Source: Escallonia rubra
Taxonomy: Eukaryota > Streptophyta > Magnoliopsida > Escalloniales > Escalloniaceae
Reading direction: 5' to 3'
Length of the DNA: 64,000 bases
Assembly: GCA_033065855.1 (NCBI GenBank)
Contig: JAVXUO010000114.1
Coordinates: 1-64,000, forward strand
The position numbers were made by a program, and so were the translations under genes. Below the pieces are notes generated by a model that made no database searches, was not told the origin of the DNA, and was given only the letters and a program-made list of their open reading frames with translations. The number at the start of each line of letters is the position of its first letter. Position 1 is the first letter of the stretch. Positions 1 to 11,266 of this stretch are shown here, in pieces.

Positions 1-2740
1 GCTATTTTCAAATAATCTAAAACTCTTCCCAATCAATGCACTAATCTTTTTTCTAATCTTTTTTGTTGGTGTCCTTATTTTGACAATTACATCTTTGAAA
101 AACTTACTCTAAGATGATAATAGATATCCGTAGATACAAAAAATATAAATAACTTTTGATATAATAACACAAAATAATGATCTAACAATTGATTTAAATG
201 TGAAAAAGGCCTTTATTTTTAAACTTAATTTTTTTCATGGGAATAATATTAGAACTTAATATGACTATTGAGTCTTAATAGATTAGTATGTTGAAAATAT
301 GTGTGTGTGTGTGTAGAGAGAGAGAGTTTCTTTTCAATCTATAGAGTTTTTTTAACGCATATAATTGAAAATAAAGTCTTAATATATTATTGATTTAGAA
401 CTTTAAAATGCTTAATTAACTGAAGTAGTAATAAAATAAGGACACCATCAGAAAAAATTGGTTTAATTTTTTTCTTCCGAACAAAGTTTATTTGATTTAG
501 TTCAGGTTTTATCCACTATATTGCTGCAAAACCTTTGTAAAGTAATAATGTTAGATTTATAAGAGCATCTATCAATCTACACCCATGTGTGCATGTTTAC
601 GCTTTACACCTTATTTCTTCACTAAAAGATAAACAAAATTCTGCCATTGCCTTTTTTATGTCAAAGTACGATATAAGAAAAACTTCCTTAGATTTATTGT
701 CAAACGTTATAAGGTTTTAATATTACGTGCTATTTTCAAGAGTAATTAATAATCTATTCATTTATTATAAATCTCATATGTGATTCTTGTTTTTCTTCTC
801 TTTTTTTTTTCATTTATGCAAGTTTTGGTTTTCATGTTATCTAGGATATTATATTGGATTAATTGTGCTTTAAAATGTTAACAAATGATAAAATTAAAGA
901 TCTTTTAAAACAATAATTTGTCTATAGTATAAAAGTTAAATATGAATTTTAAATAGTACCTAATTTTTCTTATTAAATCTCTTAAGTAATTTTCATTTCA
1001 CTGGTGATTATTTCATATTAGAGAGTTTTTCGATATATAATATTGACTAAAATGACATTTTTCAGGTTATTCTTGTTGACTACAATGAGCTAGTAAAATT
1101 TAGTAAATATATTTATGTTAACAATTATAGGGTGGAGATTAGTTCATATAATTATTATTGCATGCATGCAGCAATGACCAGTTATAGTTATAATCGATTC
1201 TATTATAGCCAAAATTAAGTTCCAAAATTTACAGTTAGTCTAATATCTACTAATTGGTCTTGTTATTCATGTAAACTTAATCAACTACAAAAATGATAAA
1301 TTTACATTGGTTATTACGATCCTATTAAAAATAAATTATTAGTCCATCATCGATTATGATAAGTTTTGTAAAATTACTTAAAACAAATTCATTTTGAAGA
1401 TTATATATTTTCTCAGCTATACTAATAAGAATACATGAATCTTATCATTTCTTTTTTAAATTTCATTTTGATTTGTTAACTAAATTCTTATATATTGGAT
1501 ATAACCAGTTTGGTGATTTTGAGGTCTTATTTAAAAATGTTGATTATCTTATGTATAGTACGTATATAGCATGTATATGAACGTCATCTTTTTTTTTTTT
1601 TCTAAATCTATTATGTTAGTTTTGTTCTTCATATATATGCATTTTTATATTCACGTTAAGGAGTGGTTTTAAGAATACAATAGTAAAAGATTAAGTCATA
1701 ATAAGTTAATTTATTGATTAGGTTGAGCACCATAATGTATAGAATTAACTTTTCAATTATGCAACCCTGGTATTCTTGAAAAAGTAATCAAATTTAAAAA
1801 TAAGGATCCTATCAAAATTTAAATTAATCGTAAGCTCCTTTTTTTTTTTTTTTCTCATAAGTTGTTTAGTCTCAATCATAACTTTATTTTTTTCTTCTAA
1901 ATTGAAAGTATTTTTTTCGTTTTTTAATTTATATGAGTTTTTATAGTCATATTAAAGAATGATTGTCAAAATATAACAGTCAATATCAAATCCTAATAAG
2001 TTAGTATATCCCCCTCTCGGTCTATGATACTTAAGTGGGAGAAAAATCCGGAATTTTGTATTGGGCTAAGAATCCAATTTTGGATTCAAAAACTAGCGGT
2101 TCACCCTATCAATCCTCTAGGGGCCCAAAGAAGTCAAAAATACTAGCTTGGCTCATTATTGACGAGGATGTAGCTATCCATATATCCGTCTTCTCCTTTA
2201 TTGATGTATGAAGTATTTGAAATACGGGAAAAAATGGGCTAGAAATATGAGCTCTAAAGTATTCATTTGATTGAGTTTTAGAATGATTAGAATTGGTTTT
2301 CGAATTATATAGGACTTACAGCCTCAATACCCCTACAAACTTAATTAAATATAAAAATGAAGATCCTATCAAAATTAAAATTAATTATTAGACCAGGTTT
2401 TTATTCCAAAACTCATAAGTTACTTGTTTTGGGTCTATAGATTTTAAGTTTTATATTAGATAACACTTTTAAGTACATAATTATCAAAATAAAGTCTTAA
2501 TATATTAGTATATTGATTAGGTAGCTGAGTTTTAGAATGATTAGAATTAATTTTTAAATACACTAAGACTTAGTAATATAGAAGTTAATTAATCTTAAAA
2601 TAAGGACTCTATAATCTGATGATGTGTCATTAAATAAACGATAATGATGATATGTCCCGTAAATAAGTTATCAATGTCTTTTTCGCTTCGCTTATTATAT
2701 ATTATATAGATATAGATTAGATCATAATTCACGTTGTAGC
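1..2740. other. AT-rich gene-free stretch
   Basis: No credible coding region was found on either strand. The DNA is strongly AT-rich with many T and A runs. A short GT/GA microsatellite lies at 301-326. Nothing here has recognisable transposon termini. Confidence 0.6.
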
Positions 2741-3540
2741 AAACCGCCTCTCAAAATTTTAAATCCGAAAAGTTTCAAATTCGGGTCACCGTCTTATTTT
2801 GGGGTTAATAGTAAATTAACACGGGAAAAACAAGAAAAAACCCGTTATGACTCTTAATTTTCCAATTTACCAACTTACGCTTCTAATCATATGAAATCGA
2901 AACTTTGGAACCAAGGACTAAATCATATAATGGGAAGGTGTTAGGCACCCCTTAATACCCTAATGGGTTTTGATCCCGGTTAATTCGAACCCAACATCAG
3001 AGGTCAAGTGGCCTGCGTACCCAGTCTGACTAACCGGTATCAAAACCACGTAGTTTTGACCAACCCTGCGGGAAAACTTCGGTCATGTCTCCTAGTGACC
3101 TAAATGGACTCGATTTCTTCTAGTTAAGTGCCGTGATAATACTTTCTAACTAACACTTATCGTTGTCTTAGAATTTCCTCTTGACCTAGTTGGGTTTAAG
3201 TGTTAGATTGGGGCCAGAATGGCTCCACGATGCAATAGTAAAGGCTTGCGATTATGGTCTAGAAGCACTCTTTCTATAAGCCTTTCTTCCTCCAATCTTT
3301 TTTCTCTCCTTATGAAGCACCAAAATGGCCTTTCTATAGAGACCTGGAGTAGGAAAAATGACACAGGAGATCACTTGGTCGTACATATTACTTTAAATAG
3401 AAATAAAAATAAGGTGAAAGGCGTATATTGCTTTACGATCGGTCATCGGTTTAAATGCTTACTCGCCAGTTTATAAAAGCTTACCGACCAATTTAAAAGC
3501 TTACCAACCCCCAATCAGTTCTTCTCCCTTAATTGATATG
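2741..3540. other. Unassigned moderate-GC stretch, possibly retrotransposon non-coding DNA
   Basis: Composition changes abruptly from the AT-rich left flank. The only open frame (85 codons at 3219-3476) resembles no protein I recognise. The texture suggests LTR or leader DNA of an old retrotransposon, but no terminal dinucleotides, primer site or target duplication could be placed. Confidence 0.25.
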
Positions 3541-3749
3541 ATCTAGGGATGAAAACAAAGTAAATTATATGCGATAAATCAGGATTTTCCACATAAATCG
3601 CATCCAAATCAGACCTTTAACCTTCTATCCAATATAGAATCTAACCCAAGTTAAGCCTAGACTAAGTAGAGTAGCTAACTAAACAAGACTGGTTATTGGA
3701 CTGCCTTAATAAATAACAATGAATTTTTTATATATTACGAGGCCTACCC

Positions 3750-3776
3750 CAACAACAACAACAACAACAACAACAA
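3750..3776. repeat. (CAA)n microsatellite
   Basis: About nine consecutive AAC/CAA units, just before the tandem-repeat block that starts near 3.9 kb. Confidence 0.85.
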
Positions 3777-3900
3777 TAAACTACAAAATAACCAATAAGA
3801 AACTACAAAAATGGGGTGTCTATAGAACCCCTCAGTGAGGGACCTCGCTGCAAGCGAACATCACTAAAAACAACATATTTTTATAGTGAAGGACGGTAAA

Positions 3901-5110
3901 GACCATAAAGTCTACGACCGATGCCAAGGCTCACACATATATGAGGTTGGATCTTTGTAAGGCTTCCAAAGTATTCCAAGGAAAGGAATCAGACCAGCCA
4001 AGTTTGGATAATAGAGATCTCACTCAAAGCTGGAGCGTACAGTAACGACAATTGTTCATCGAGCAATATTAACAAGGAGAGTGAGATTGGACCTCACCTG
4101 AAGCCGGAGCCGGAGCCAACAGTAATAATGATTGGTCGCTAGATGAAGGGCACATTCCTAGAAGTCGGAGCCAACAGTAACAAGGATTTGTCGTCTACAA
4201 AAACTAAAAGGAAAAAACTTGCGCTTAAGAGTCAGAGTTAAAAGTAACAACGATTGATTGCTCAAGCACAAGGCATACCCTAGAAACTAGACACAAAAAT
4301 AACAACAACTGCTCGTCTAGGGATACTGAAAAGGTATAAAATTTATCAAGTGTCGGAGCCAACAGTAACTATGATTTGTTGCCAAACAAAGGGCACATTC
4401 CTAGAAGCTAGAGCCAAACAACGATTGGTCGCTTATGGATATTTATAAAAGGAAGTCATACCTAAGAGCTAGAGCCAATAGTAACAATGATTGATTACTT
4501 AGGCAAAAGGCGCACCGTTAAATAGCGGAGCCAATAGGTCGATCATGTTGGTCATCGAGAGATATTGAAAATGGTCCTGTCTAAGAGCCAGCGCAAAGAC
4601 TAATGACAACCGGTCACAAAGACAAGGGAAGCATAGCTAGATGACATAACAAATAGCTAGGTCGTGCTGGTCGTCCAACACACTGGAAATCGACTTTGCC
4701 TTGTGCCAGCACTAACAGCCTAATCATGTTAGTCACTAGAAAAAGTACACCCCCTAGATATCGATCCAGCAACTCAATCGTGTTAGTCGTTTAGCCATAA
4801 GGAGGAAGTATAACTAGATGCCGGATTCAACACCTCAATCGTGATAGACGTCTAGGTATACCGAACACATGACTAAGAGCCGGAACTAACGTGTGAAAGC
4901 GGCTTGTCGCTAAATCACATGGTAAATGAGGAACCTAAGAGCGAGAGCCAACAACACATGAAAGCAGTTAGTCACTTAGGAACATCAAGGATTCATATCT
5001 AAGAGCCAGAGCCAACAGTGCTTGAAAGCGGCTAGTTCTTAGGCACAAGAAGGGAAGCATAAGGACCATAAAATCTACGACTGACGACATGACTCACGCA
5101 AATATGAGGT
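3901..5110. repeat. Degenerate ~60-bp tandem repeat array
   Basis: A motif reading roughly GGAGCCAACAGTAACAACGA followed by TTGGTCGCT recurs about every 60 bp (for example near 4114, 4166, 4235, 4354, 4410, 4473 and 4526), with many substitutions. It fades into related units up to about 5050. The block is bracketed by two direct copies of a ~48-bp segment at 3901-3948 and 5063-5110 (GACCATAAAGTCTACGACCG and a diverged copy). Long non-coding leaders of some plant Ty3/gypsy elements carry such repeats; that origin is an inference. Confidence 0.65.
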
Positions 5111-5750
5111 TAAACTCCTGGCATCATTGTGATGACTCCACTAGGGAGGTGAATATCGCAGTGCAATTCGTCCTTGTTTGACCCACACAAATTACCATGC
5201 CTTAACAACACAGGACTACCGGCCAATACCTCAACCCAAACATCCTAGAGGAGCACACCTCGAGGAATAAAATGAGATCAGTGTGGTCCGACTCTGAGCT
5301 CCCCTGGGTATCGAAGACATACCCATCATTGTCTTAATCATCAATGCCGCGATCGAGCCCCTCACTCTCACCATCGACCTCCACGACTCTCAATCATCTC
5401 TCATGGCATCTCATAGGCCTCAGAGCTCCCTACCTTGGCCTGCTGCTCACCTCGTCCCTACCGAAGCTCGAGGGTTGGCCTCTACTGCACAAATTTAACC
5501 TTCAAGGCCTCGGCTATTTCTCAATACCATCCACGTCCCAATGTCGCGACCACCGCTACCTTGGTCCTCTAGGCCCTTGGCGGTAGGACTTACGGCACCT
5601 CTGAATAGGGCGCCTGGCGTGTTGGCCACAACTACCACCGGTTATACACCTCAGGTCGCCCTTGGGCAGGTGCTACAGCAACTCCCCCTTAGTACCACCA
5701 TGCGCGCCTTTCCATTGCTTGGAGAACCTCAAACATGCATAAACCTATTG
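5111..5750. other. GC-richer stretch without a recognised gene
   Basis: Two overlapping plus-strand open frames of 71 and 80 codons (5344-5756) are rich in Ser, Pro and Leu and match no family I know. They probably reflect base composition. The stretch continues the tandem-repeat region and may belong to the same decayed element. Confidence 0.3.
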
Positions 5751-6203
5751 AGATAGAATCTAACTCCAATATGGTGTTACAAAACGCAGCAACAACGAAG
5801 CAATATATCGAAGAACAAAAATAAGAAATTTAAAAAAAAAATGCACAACATAAGAATTACGAGATTCACCAATATGGCTACGTCCTCAGAGTATGACAAG
5901 ATCTCGATTTCACGATTTAGCAGTGTTATAACCAAAAACCCTAGCTCCCACTCTTTGTTGTCGTTTTCTCTTCTGACTCAAAAAACAATACATGACCACT
6001 TATAAATATTTAGAGTTAAGTGGTGACCTACTCTAAATAACATATGTGGGACAAGATGACTTATATACTTAGGGCTAAGTTACGACCTTCTATCAATAAC
6101 CAATATGGGACACCCACACAAAAACCAGTTTTCGGGTCACTATGTACATTGTAATAATGTCTACGGACTAAAATCAGGCTCCACATAAAAATCTCCCACT
6201 TGG
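5751..6203 (-). mobile_element. Copia-type 3' LTR remnant with polypurine tract
   Basis: Read on the minus strand, a polypurine tract (CCAAGTGGGAGAT, plus-strand 6191-6203) is followed by about 440 bp with the layout of a plant copia LTR: a TATAAGT-like stretch after a GTCCCACAT motif, then a T-rich 3' part. The same ordered motifs occur in the 5' LTR of the copia element at 9948-11219. No internal coding region is attached, so this is a remnant. The ends are approximate. Confidence 0.45.
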
Positions 6204-6374
6204 AGACTGATAAAACTCCAGTGCTGAAACCAACAAATGCTGGTCATACTCATCTAAGAAGCATCGACGAAGACTAATCAAAGTTGAACATAGGCTCAAC
6301 TTCGGCTTTGATTTGTATGTAATGCATTCGTCCCCTCAGTTGGGTGGATTTTGATGGATATTGTACATACTTGT

Positions 6375-6720
6375 GACATTGTAAAAATTTGTGTTATAGT
6401 AGATGGAAATATGAGATCATTGTAGATGGTTTACTGATTAGAATTAAATAATTTCTGATGGATTAGCATTGGATGGATAGGGTTGATTGTGGATAAATTT
6501 AAATATTTTGGTGCGAATTGAATTACAGGAAGCAAGTTTGGATAGTTAAAGACATTGCAAAAATTTGTGTAGATGGAAATACTCCGTATGAGATTATTGT
6601 AGATGGATTACTGATTAGGATTAAATAATTGTTGATGGATCAGCATTGAATGGATAGGGTTGATTGTGGATAAATTTAAATATTTGGTGTGAATTGAATT
6701 ACAAGAAGCAAGTTTGGATA
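6375..6720. repeat. Tandem duplication, 176-bp unit, two copies
   Basis: Copy 1 (6375-6550) and copy 2 (6551-6720) begin with GACATTGTAAAAATTTGTG and GACATTGCAAAAATTTGTG and stay about 90% alike to their common end AAGCAAGTTTGGATA. It adjoins the CACTA-like terminus and may be its subterminal DNA. Confidence 0.8.
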
Positions 6721-7200
6721 TTTAAAAAATAAAAAAGAATTTAACAGGGACGTCTATTTTACCGGTGGACTTTATGGATATTCCATCCCTAAAAGTACAA
6801 GGAAATAACGGGGACGTCATTTTCAGCAACAGATATCCCTCGCTAAAAGTCCTTTGAATTATTACCAACAAACTTCTAACGATGGACAGTCCATGGCTAA
6901 AAGTACAACTACATCGACGAACTTTTTGCGATGGATGTTCGGTCGCTAGAAGTCTTTCTAAATTGAATTTTGACAAAATAAAAAAAATGAAAAAACCCGT
7001 TAAATACAAAATTTTCCATCGCTAAAAATAACTAAATTCCGTCGGACGGACTCCCTAATTCTGTCGCTAATCTTTTAGCGAAGAAATTTTTACCAACAGA
7101 CTTTTACCGACGATGGTCCATCGATAACAGTATTTGGCGACGGATTAACTATCTTTAACGACCGAATACTCCGTCGCAAAAGGTGGTTATTGTTGTGGTG
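6721..7200. mobile_element. CACTA-like transposon terminus with subterminal repeats
   Basis: Short motifs of the type CGCTAAAAGT, GACGGA and CGATGGA recur in both orientations, as in the subterminal regions of plant CACTA transposons. The stretch ends at 7200 in TTGTTGTGGTG followed by TTA; read inward this is CACCACAACAATAACCACC, a plausible CACTA-type inverted terminus. A partner terminus was not found on the left, so this is probably a one-ended fragment or an element whose left end has diverged. It has no transposase coding. Confidence 0.5.
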
Positions 7201-9675
7201 TTAGTACCATATTAAGTTATTGTAAAAGTTAAACATACATACGTAAATAGGCCAAGTCTAGTAGCTTATGCTTTAATTTAAGGTCGATTTGGACATATCA
7301 TGTACGTATATGCGGACCGTCTTTATGGTGGCACTTCGCTTCATATTAATCTTGCAAACACCCATAGACCCCGAACACGTGCATGCTTGCCAAGATTTAC
7401 AGAATCTCACTCAAGAAATAGACAAAAGATGTTGTGGTCAAGGCCGCGTGAATCTTTGGAGGTAAGGAGCATACTGTGTTGGGGGCCAAGATGAATCTTT
7501 GCAAGATTGTGTCCAAGAATGACCATGAGCTTCTAGCGAGTCAGGCTGAACCATGCATGGCACCCTTGAATCTTGATAACTGCAATACACCAAAGTAGGT
7601 CTAGGGCACTCCATGGTTCTTTTGCGTGTTAAAGTTACCAACTGGATTGTTCTTGTGCTCATTAACGTTACTAATTGATTTAAAAGTTTGAACTGTTAGA
7701 GAATAAGTACTTAATAGTGTTATCATGTATAACAATCTCCTTCGCATGCGAGGTCCTAATTGCACGTGAAGAAACAGATCAATGAGAAAGGTGCACCACT
7801 ACCACTACCAAGTGCATATAAATTGAGTGCAAATTGCACGGTAATACATGTGGATCAAATATGCAAGCGCAAAGAATTTAGACCCAAGATTTAACTAAAT
7901 CAGAGCTCTCATACAATGTTAAAGTTACCACGTGCTCTGACGCCGTGTTAAATTTAAGCAACGTGATCATTATAACAGTGCTAGTGCTGATGAAGCAACT
8001 GATCATGTAGGCACACACAACGAATGATGTCAAACTTAATCTAAGCTAAGCTGGGAAAAGCCGGCAAATAGAATCGGGACATTGCCCGGCCAATGAAAAT
8101 CGGTGCCATCACATATTATATGCGTGACATCATGGGGGTTAAAAAGGGATTTAAGCCTTCAACGGATCTGGAATCGGTGGCCGGATGAATGCGGCCGAGA
8201 CGAGCTGCTTGGGGCTTACAAGGAATCAGCTCAATTACGGTGATCCAGGCGCCCACGCTCACTGACACCCGCACATAAGCAGATGTCAGTTTCATTCAGC
8301 CGTCTTAAATCTAAATCTAAATCTAAATCTAAATCTAAATCTAGATGATCATAATAAGACTAGCTAAAATCATGCCTTCCATCTGTTGTAGAAGAGCTCA
8401 ACAGATCTTCCTTGCCACTCCGAAAGCACCCAAGAGTAGACATGTGGAACTGGCGACGGCAAGATCCGCACACAAGGTGGGGAAATAGGATATTAGTGTC
8501 AACTTAAAGAAGATTTAGTTGGTAATGATACGAATTGAATGACGATTAATGTACCCAACAATCATCTTTTGGCAACAGCTAGGATCACAATCTAGATATA
8601 TAGCTTCATCGGACAGTAAACAGTTTCTATCGTTCAAATATAAGTTTGTATTTCGTGCCAATGTGAATGCTTCCAGTTAGTGATAAGGAAGGAGTAGTAA
8701 AATCTAATCGTGGGCAAAACAGTTTCCATTTCAGTATCTATCTAACACTAGCTAGCCACAGAAATTTGTTTGAAGTAAAACCTGAGAAAAGCATAGTGAA
8801 TACCTTCTTCAAAGCACACCTAGCGCCCGGATATCCATGAGTACCAAGAATAGAAAATTAAGCTCTGAAGCTCTTTTCTTCATTTCTCAGAGATAATTGT
8901 TTTGCTTTCCATCGCACTCCACTAAGAACAGGTCCATAACGAACAAAGGATATCTGAATTATTAAAGCAAGAGGCAGGTCAATTACCGGCTGCGTGGGAA
9001 TGCCCAGTTTTTCCACACTTTTGAGGCCCACAAGACTTGACTTCTCTTCCTAAACTCAGTATGGCAGCACACCAAGCCAGACAGAAGGATCTCTCCTAGA
9101 TACTTAGGCAGGGAAAATATCAGGAAGTAGGGTCAGGGGCCGAGCTCATCCATAAGTGATAAGTCCAAAAGTATCGCTCTTAGTTATTTTGGCATGGAAC
9201 AATATCAGGACAGTAGGGTCGGGGACGTTGTACAAGCAGGTAGTCCGTCGTCCCTTAGGACTTGAAGCTTTTTTTATCTGTCTATGTAACTGCATTAAAA
9301 GTCATAAGCCGCCACAAAAAATATCACGCGCACCTTGTCATAAGCTCGGGCCTCGTTGCTCAGTCGGGTTGATTGCCTCGAATTGGCTGTGGAAGACGCT
9401 CTAGACAATCTGTTCATTGAGTATTGGCAAGGATATCTAGGCACAAGGAAGAAAATTTTTATAGCATCACACGTGACAAGTTTCTAATTAACGAATACAA
9501 GAATTTGTCAGTGTACCTGTGGCCCTTTCAACTTGCGCCTTGGTTATTAGATAAAAAGAAGTGGAATGTAAAATGAGTACCCCAACTAAAAAGTGATCAA
9601 TATATAGAACAAAAAATTCCAAAAAATGGGTATTCCACTTAATTGCATGTGCATTCACATGGCAGAGTTGATGTA
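7201..9675. other. Gene-free intergenic DNA
   Basis: Open frames are short (up to 82 codons) and unrecognised. The only clear structure is the AAATCT microsatellite. A weak pair of direct repeats with AATATCAGGA and AGTAGGGTC lies near 9117 and 9199. No promoter or RNA gene could be supported. Confidence 0.5.
8307..8342. repeat. (AAATCT)6 microsatellite
   Basis: Six perfect AAATCT units in tandem. Confidence 0.95.
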
Positions 9676-9688
9676 GCTATGTGGGACC
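9676..9688. repeat. Left target-site duplication of the old LINE
   Basis: GCTATGTGGGACC lies directly against the poly(T) that marks the 3' end of a minus-strand LINE. A near copy with one extra T is at 19562-19575, at the other end of the LINE. Confidence 0.65.
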
Positions 9689-9947
9689 TTTTTTTTCTTT
9701 TTTCTTTTTTCATGAGAAACTTGATGATTTAGATTACTTAAACAGATACTTAAGTAACCCCATGACAGCATGGGGGTGACTCTCCCACTGATATCATTTT
9801 GCAACAGGATCAGTTCATGCTGTCAGATATGGCCGGTATGCATGCTACTGATCACCTACTTGCTTAGCCATTTGATCCGCACAAAAGTTTGTTTCTCAAT
9901 AGGCATGAGAAATAAGAACCTGCCAAGGACGTTTCAGGAGAGCCCTG
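9689..9947 (-). mobile_element. 3' end of old LINE (RNase H tail and poly(A))
   Basis: Read on the minus strand this gives the last part of a LINE RNase H domain, the 3' UTR and a degenerate poly(A) tail (T-rich run 9689-9710). It aligns with the last ~220 bp of the well-preserved LINE at 24343-31500: shared segments include CCTGCCAAGGACGTTT and GGGTGACTCTCCCACT. The fragment stops at the 5' LTR of the copia element; the rest of the same LINE resumes near 13770. Confidence 0.75.
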
Positions 9948-11219
9948 TGATAATGTGCCTTGGATAAAAAAAAATCGGAATGTATGAGAATCCCACATCG
10001 GTCATTCAGAGAAGGTTACAACTTAGTCCTAACTAGAGGTGTCAATGGGCCGGGCTTGGGCCGGCACAGCCCGGGCCCAGAGGGCCTCCAACGAAATCGG
10101 GCCGGGCCGGGCCGGGCCTGAAACTGGTATACTTGGGCCCAGTCCAAGCCCAGGCCCTAGGCCCAATATTTAGGGCCGGGCCCAGGCCCAAATTTTTTTT
10201 TTTGTTTCCCAACTTCTTGTTATTTATTTGTGTCGATGGCCAACAAGAATACATCAAATTAATTAGTTGAGATTGATACGTGTTAATTTGGTGTAATATT
10301 GACAAGTCTTTTTTGGCCTACTAACATTATAATTTATAAGTAGCATTTTTCGAAAGTTTGGTAAATGGAAAATGACAATTACATCTATCGAATTGCTTAA
10401 TACAGTAGCTATTTAAATTTTCGCAAATGTTTGCATGGCATTTGATTATTGCAACAAAGAAGAACGATCATCATAATTAATGTTAAGATTTAATACTCAT
10501 TCGATCATCGTTGGACACGCACACTTATATATAATAATGTGTGTATATAATAATATTGGGCCAAAAGAGGGCATGTGTCCAAAAAATGGCCAGAAATAGG
10601 GCCAACCTTAGGGTCAAAAGAGGGCCTGTGTGTAGGGCCAAAAAAGGGCCAGAAATAGGCCCAAAAGGGGGCCAGTTTTTGGGCCAAAAGGGGGCCAGAT
10701 TTCGGGCCAAAAGGGGGCCGGGCCGGGCCATGTTAGGGCCGGGCCAAAAAGGGGCCATTTTAGGGCCGGGCCGGGCCCGGGCCTGTTTCTCAAAAAATTC
10801 GGCCTGGCCCTGGCCCTGGCCCAAGCCCTAGGGGTTAGGGCCAGTCCGGGCCCAAAAACGGGCCGGGCTGGGCCAGCCCGCGGGCCGCCCGGCCCATTTG
10901 ACATCTCTAGTCCTAACTATATAAGTCTTGTCCCACATTGATTATTTAGAGGAAGTCACTACTTATCCTTAAGTATATATATGTTGGGTCGTATTGTGTT
11001 TTAAGGACAAGAGAGAAGAGTCATTCTTTGAGAGGGTTTGTTGAAAGAGACAAATGTTTGTAATCTCCGGTGACAAATATAGTGAAATCGCTGTAACCAC
11101 CGTGGAGTAGGCTTCCGCCGAATCACGTAGATCTTGTGTGTCTCTTTTTTTATTTTCTGTTATTATTTTTCGATTCTCTTATTTATTGCTTGGTGTGGAA
11201 TCTAGTATACTCATTTACA
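9948..11219 (+). repeat. 5' LTR of the copia element (contains a MITE)
   Basis: It begins near TGATAATGTGCCTTGG and ends TTTACA just before the primer-binding site. Without the nested 876-bp MITE and its 8-bp duplication it is about 390 bp. The proximal part matches the short 3' LTR remnant at 13711. The left boundary is within a few bases. Confidence 0.7.
10034..10909. mobile_element. GGGCC-rich hAT-like MITE, nested in the copia LTR
   Basis: Terminal inverted repeats TAGAGGTGTCAA and TTGACATCTCTA bound an 876-bp element. It is flanked by a perfect 8-bp duplication GTCCTAAC (10026-10033 and 10910-10917), the length made by hAT transposases. Both ends are dense in GGGCC/GGCCC, and 10555-10860 is an array of GGGCCAAAA-type units. 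Open frames of 60-99 codons on both strands are products of this composition. The centre (10200-10550) is ordinary AT-rich DNA. It inserted after the copia element. Confidence 0.9.
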
Positions 11220-11221
11220 AA

Positions 11222-11233
11222 TGGTATCAGAGC
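11222..11233 (+). other. Primer-binding site (initiator Met tRNA type)
   Basis: TGGTATCAGAGC, the standard plant copia site complementary to the 3' end of initiator methionine tRNA, two bases after the 5' LTR end. Confidence 0.9.
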
Positions 11234-11266
11234 TGAGGTTCAGTGGTAGATTGAAAGCAACTTGCA

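Noticed and set aside
3750..5110. CRISPR-like array
   Set aside because: The repeats are degenerate with no constant repeat and unique spacers, and the DNA is of a plant.
10505..10904. Five overlapping open frames of 60-99 codons on both strands
   Set aside because: All are translations of the GGGCC array in the MITE; simultaneous opening on both strands and Gly/Pro/Ala repetition show composition, not coding.
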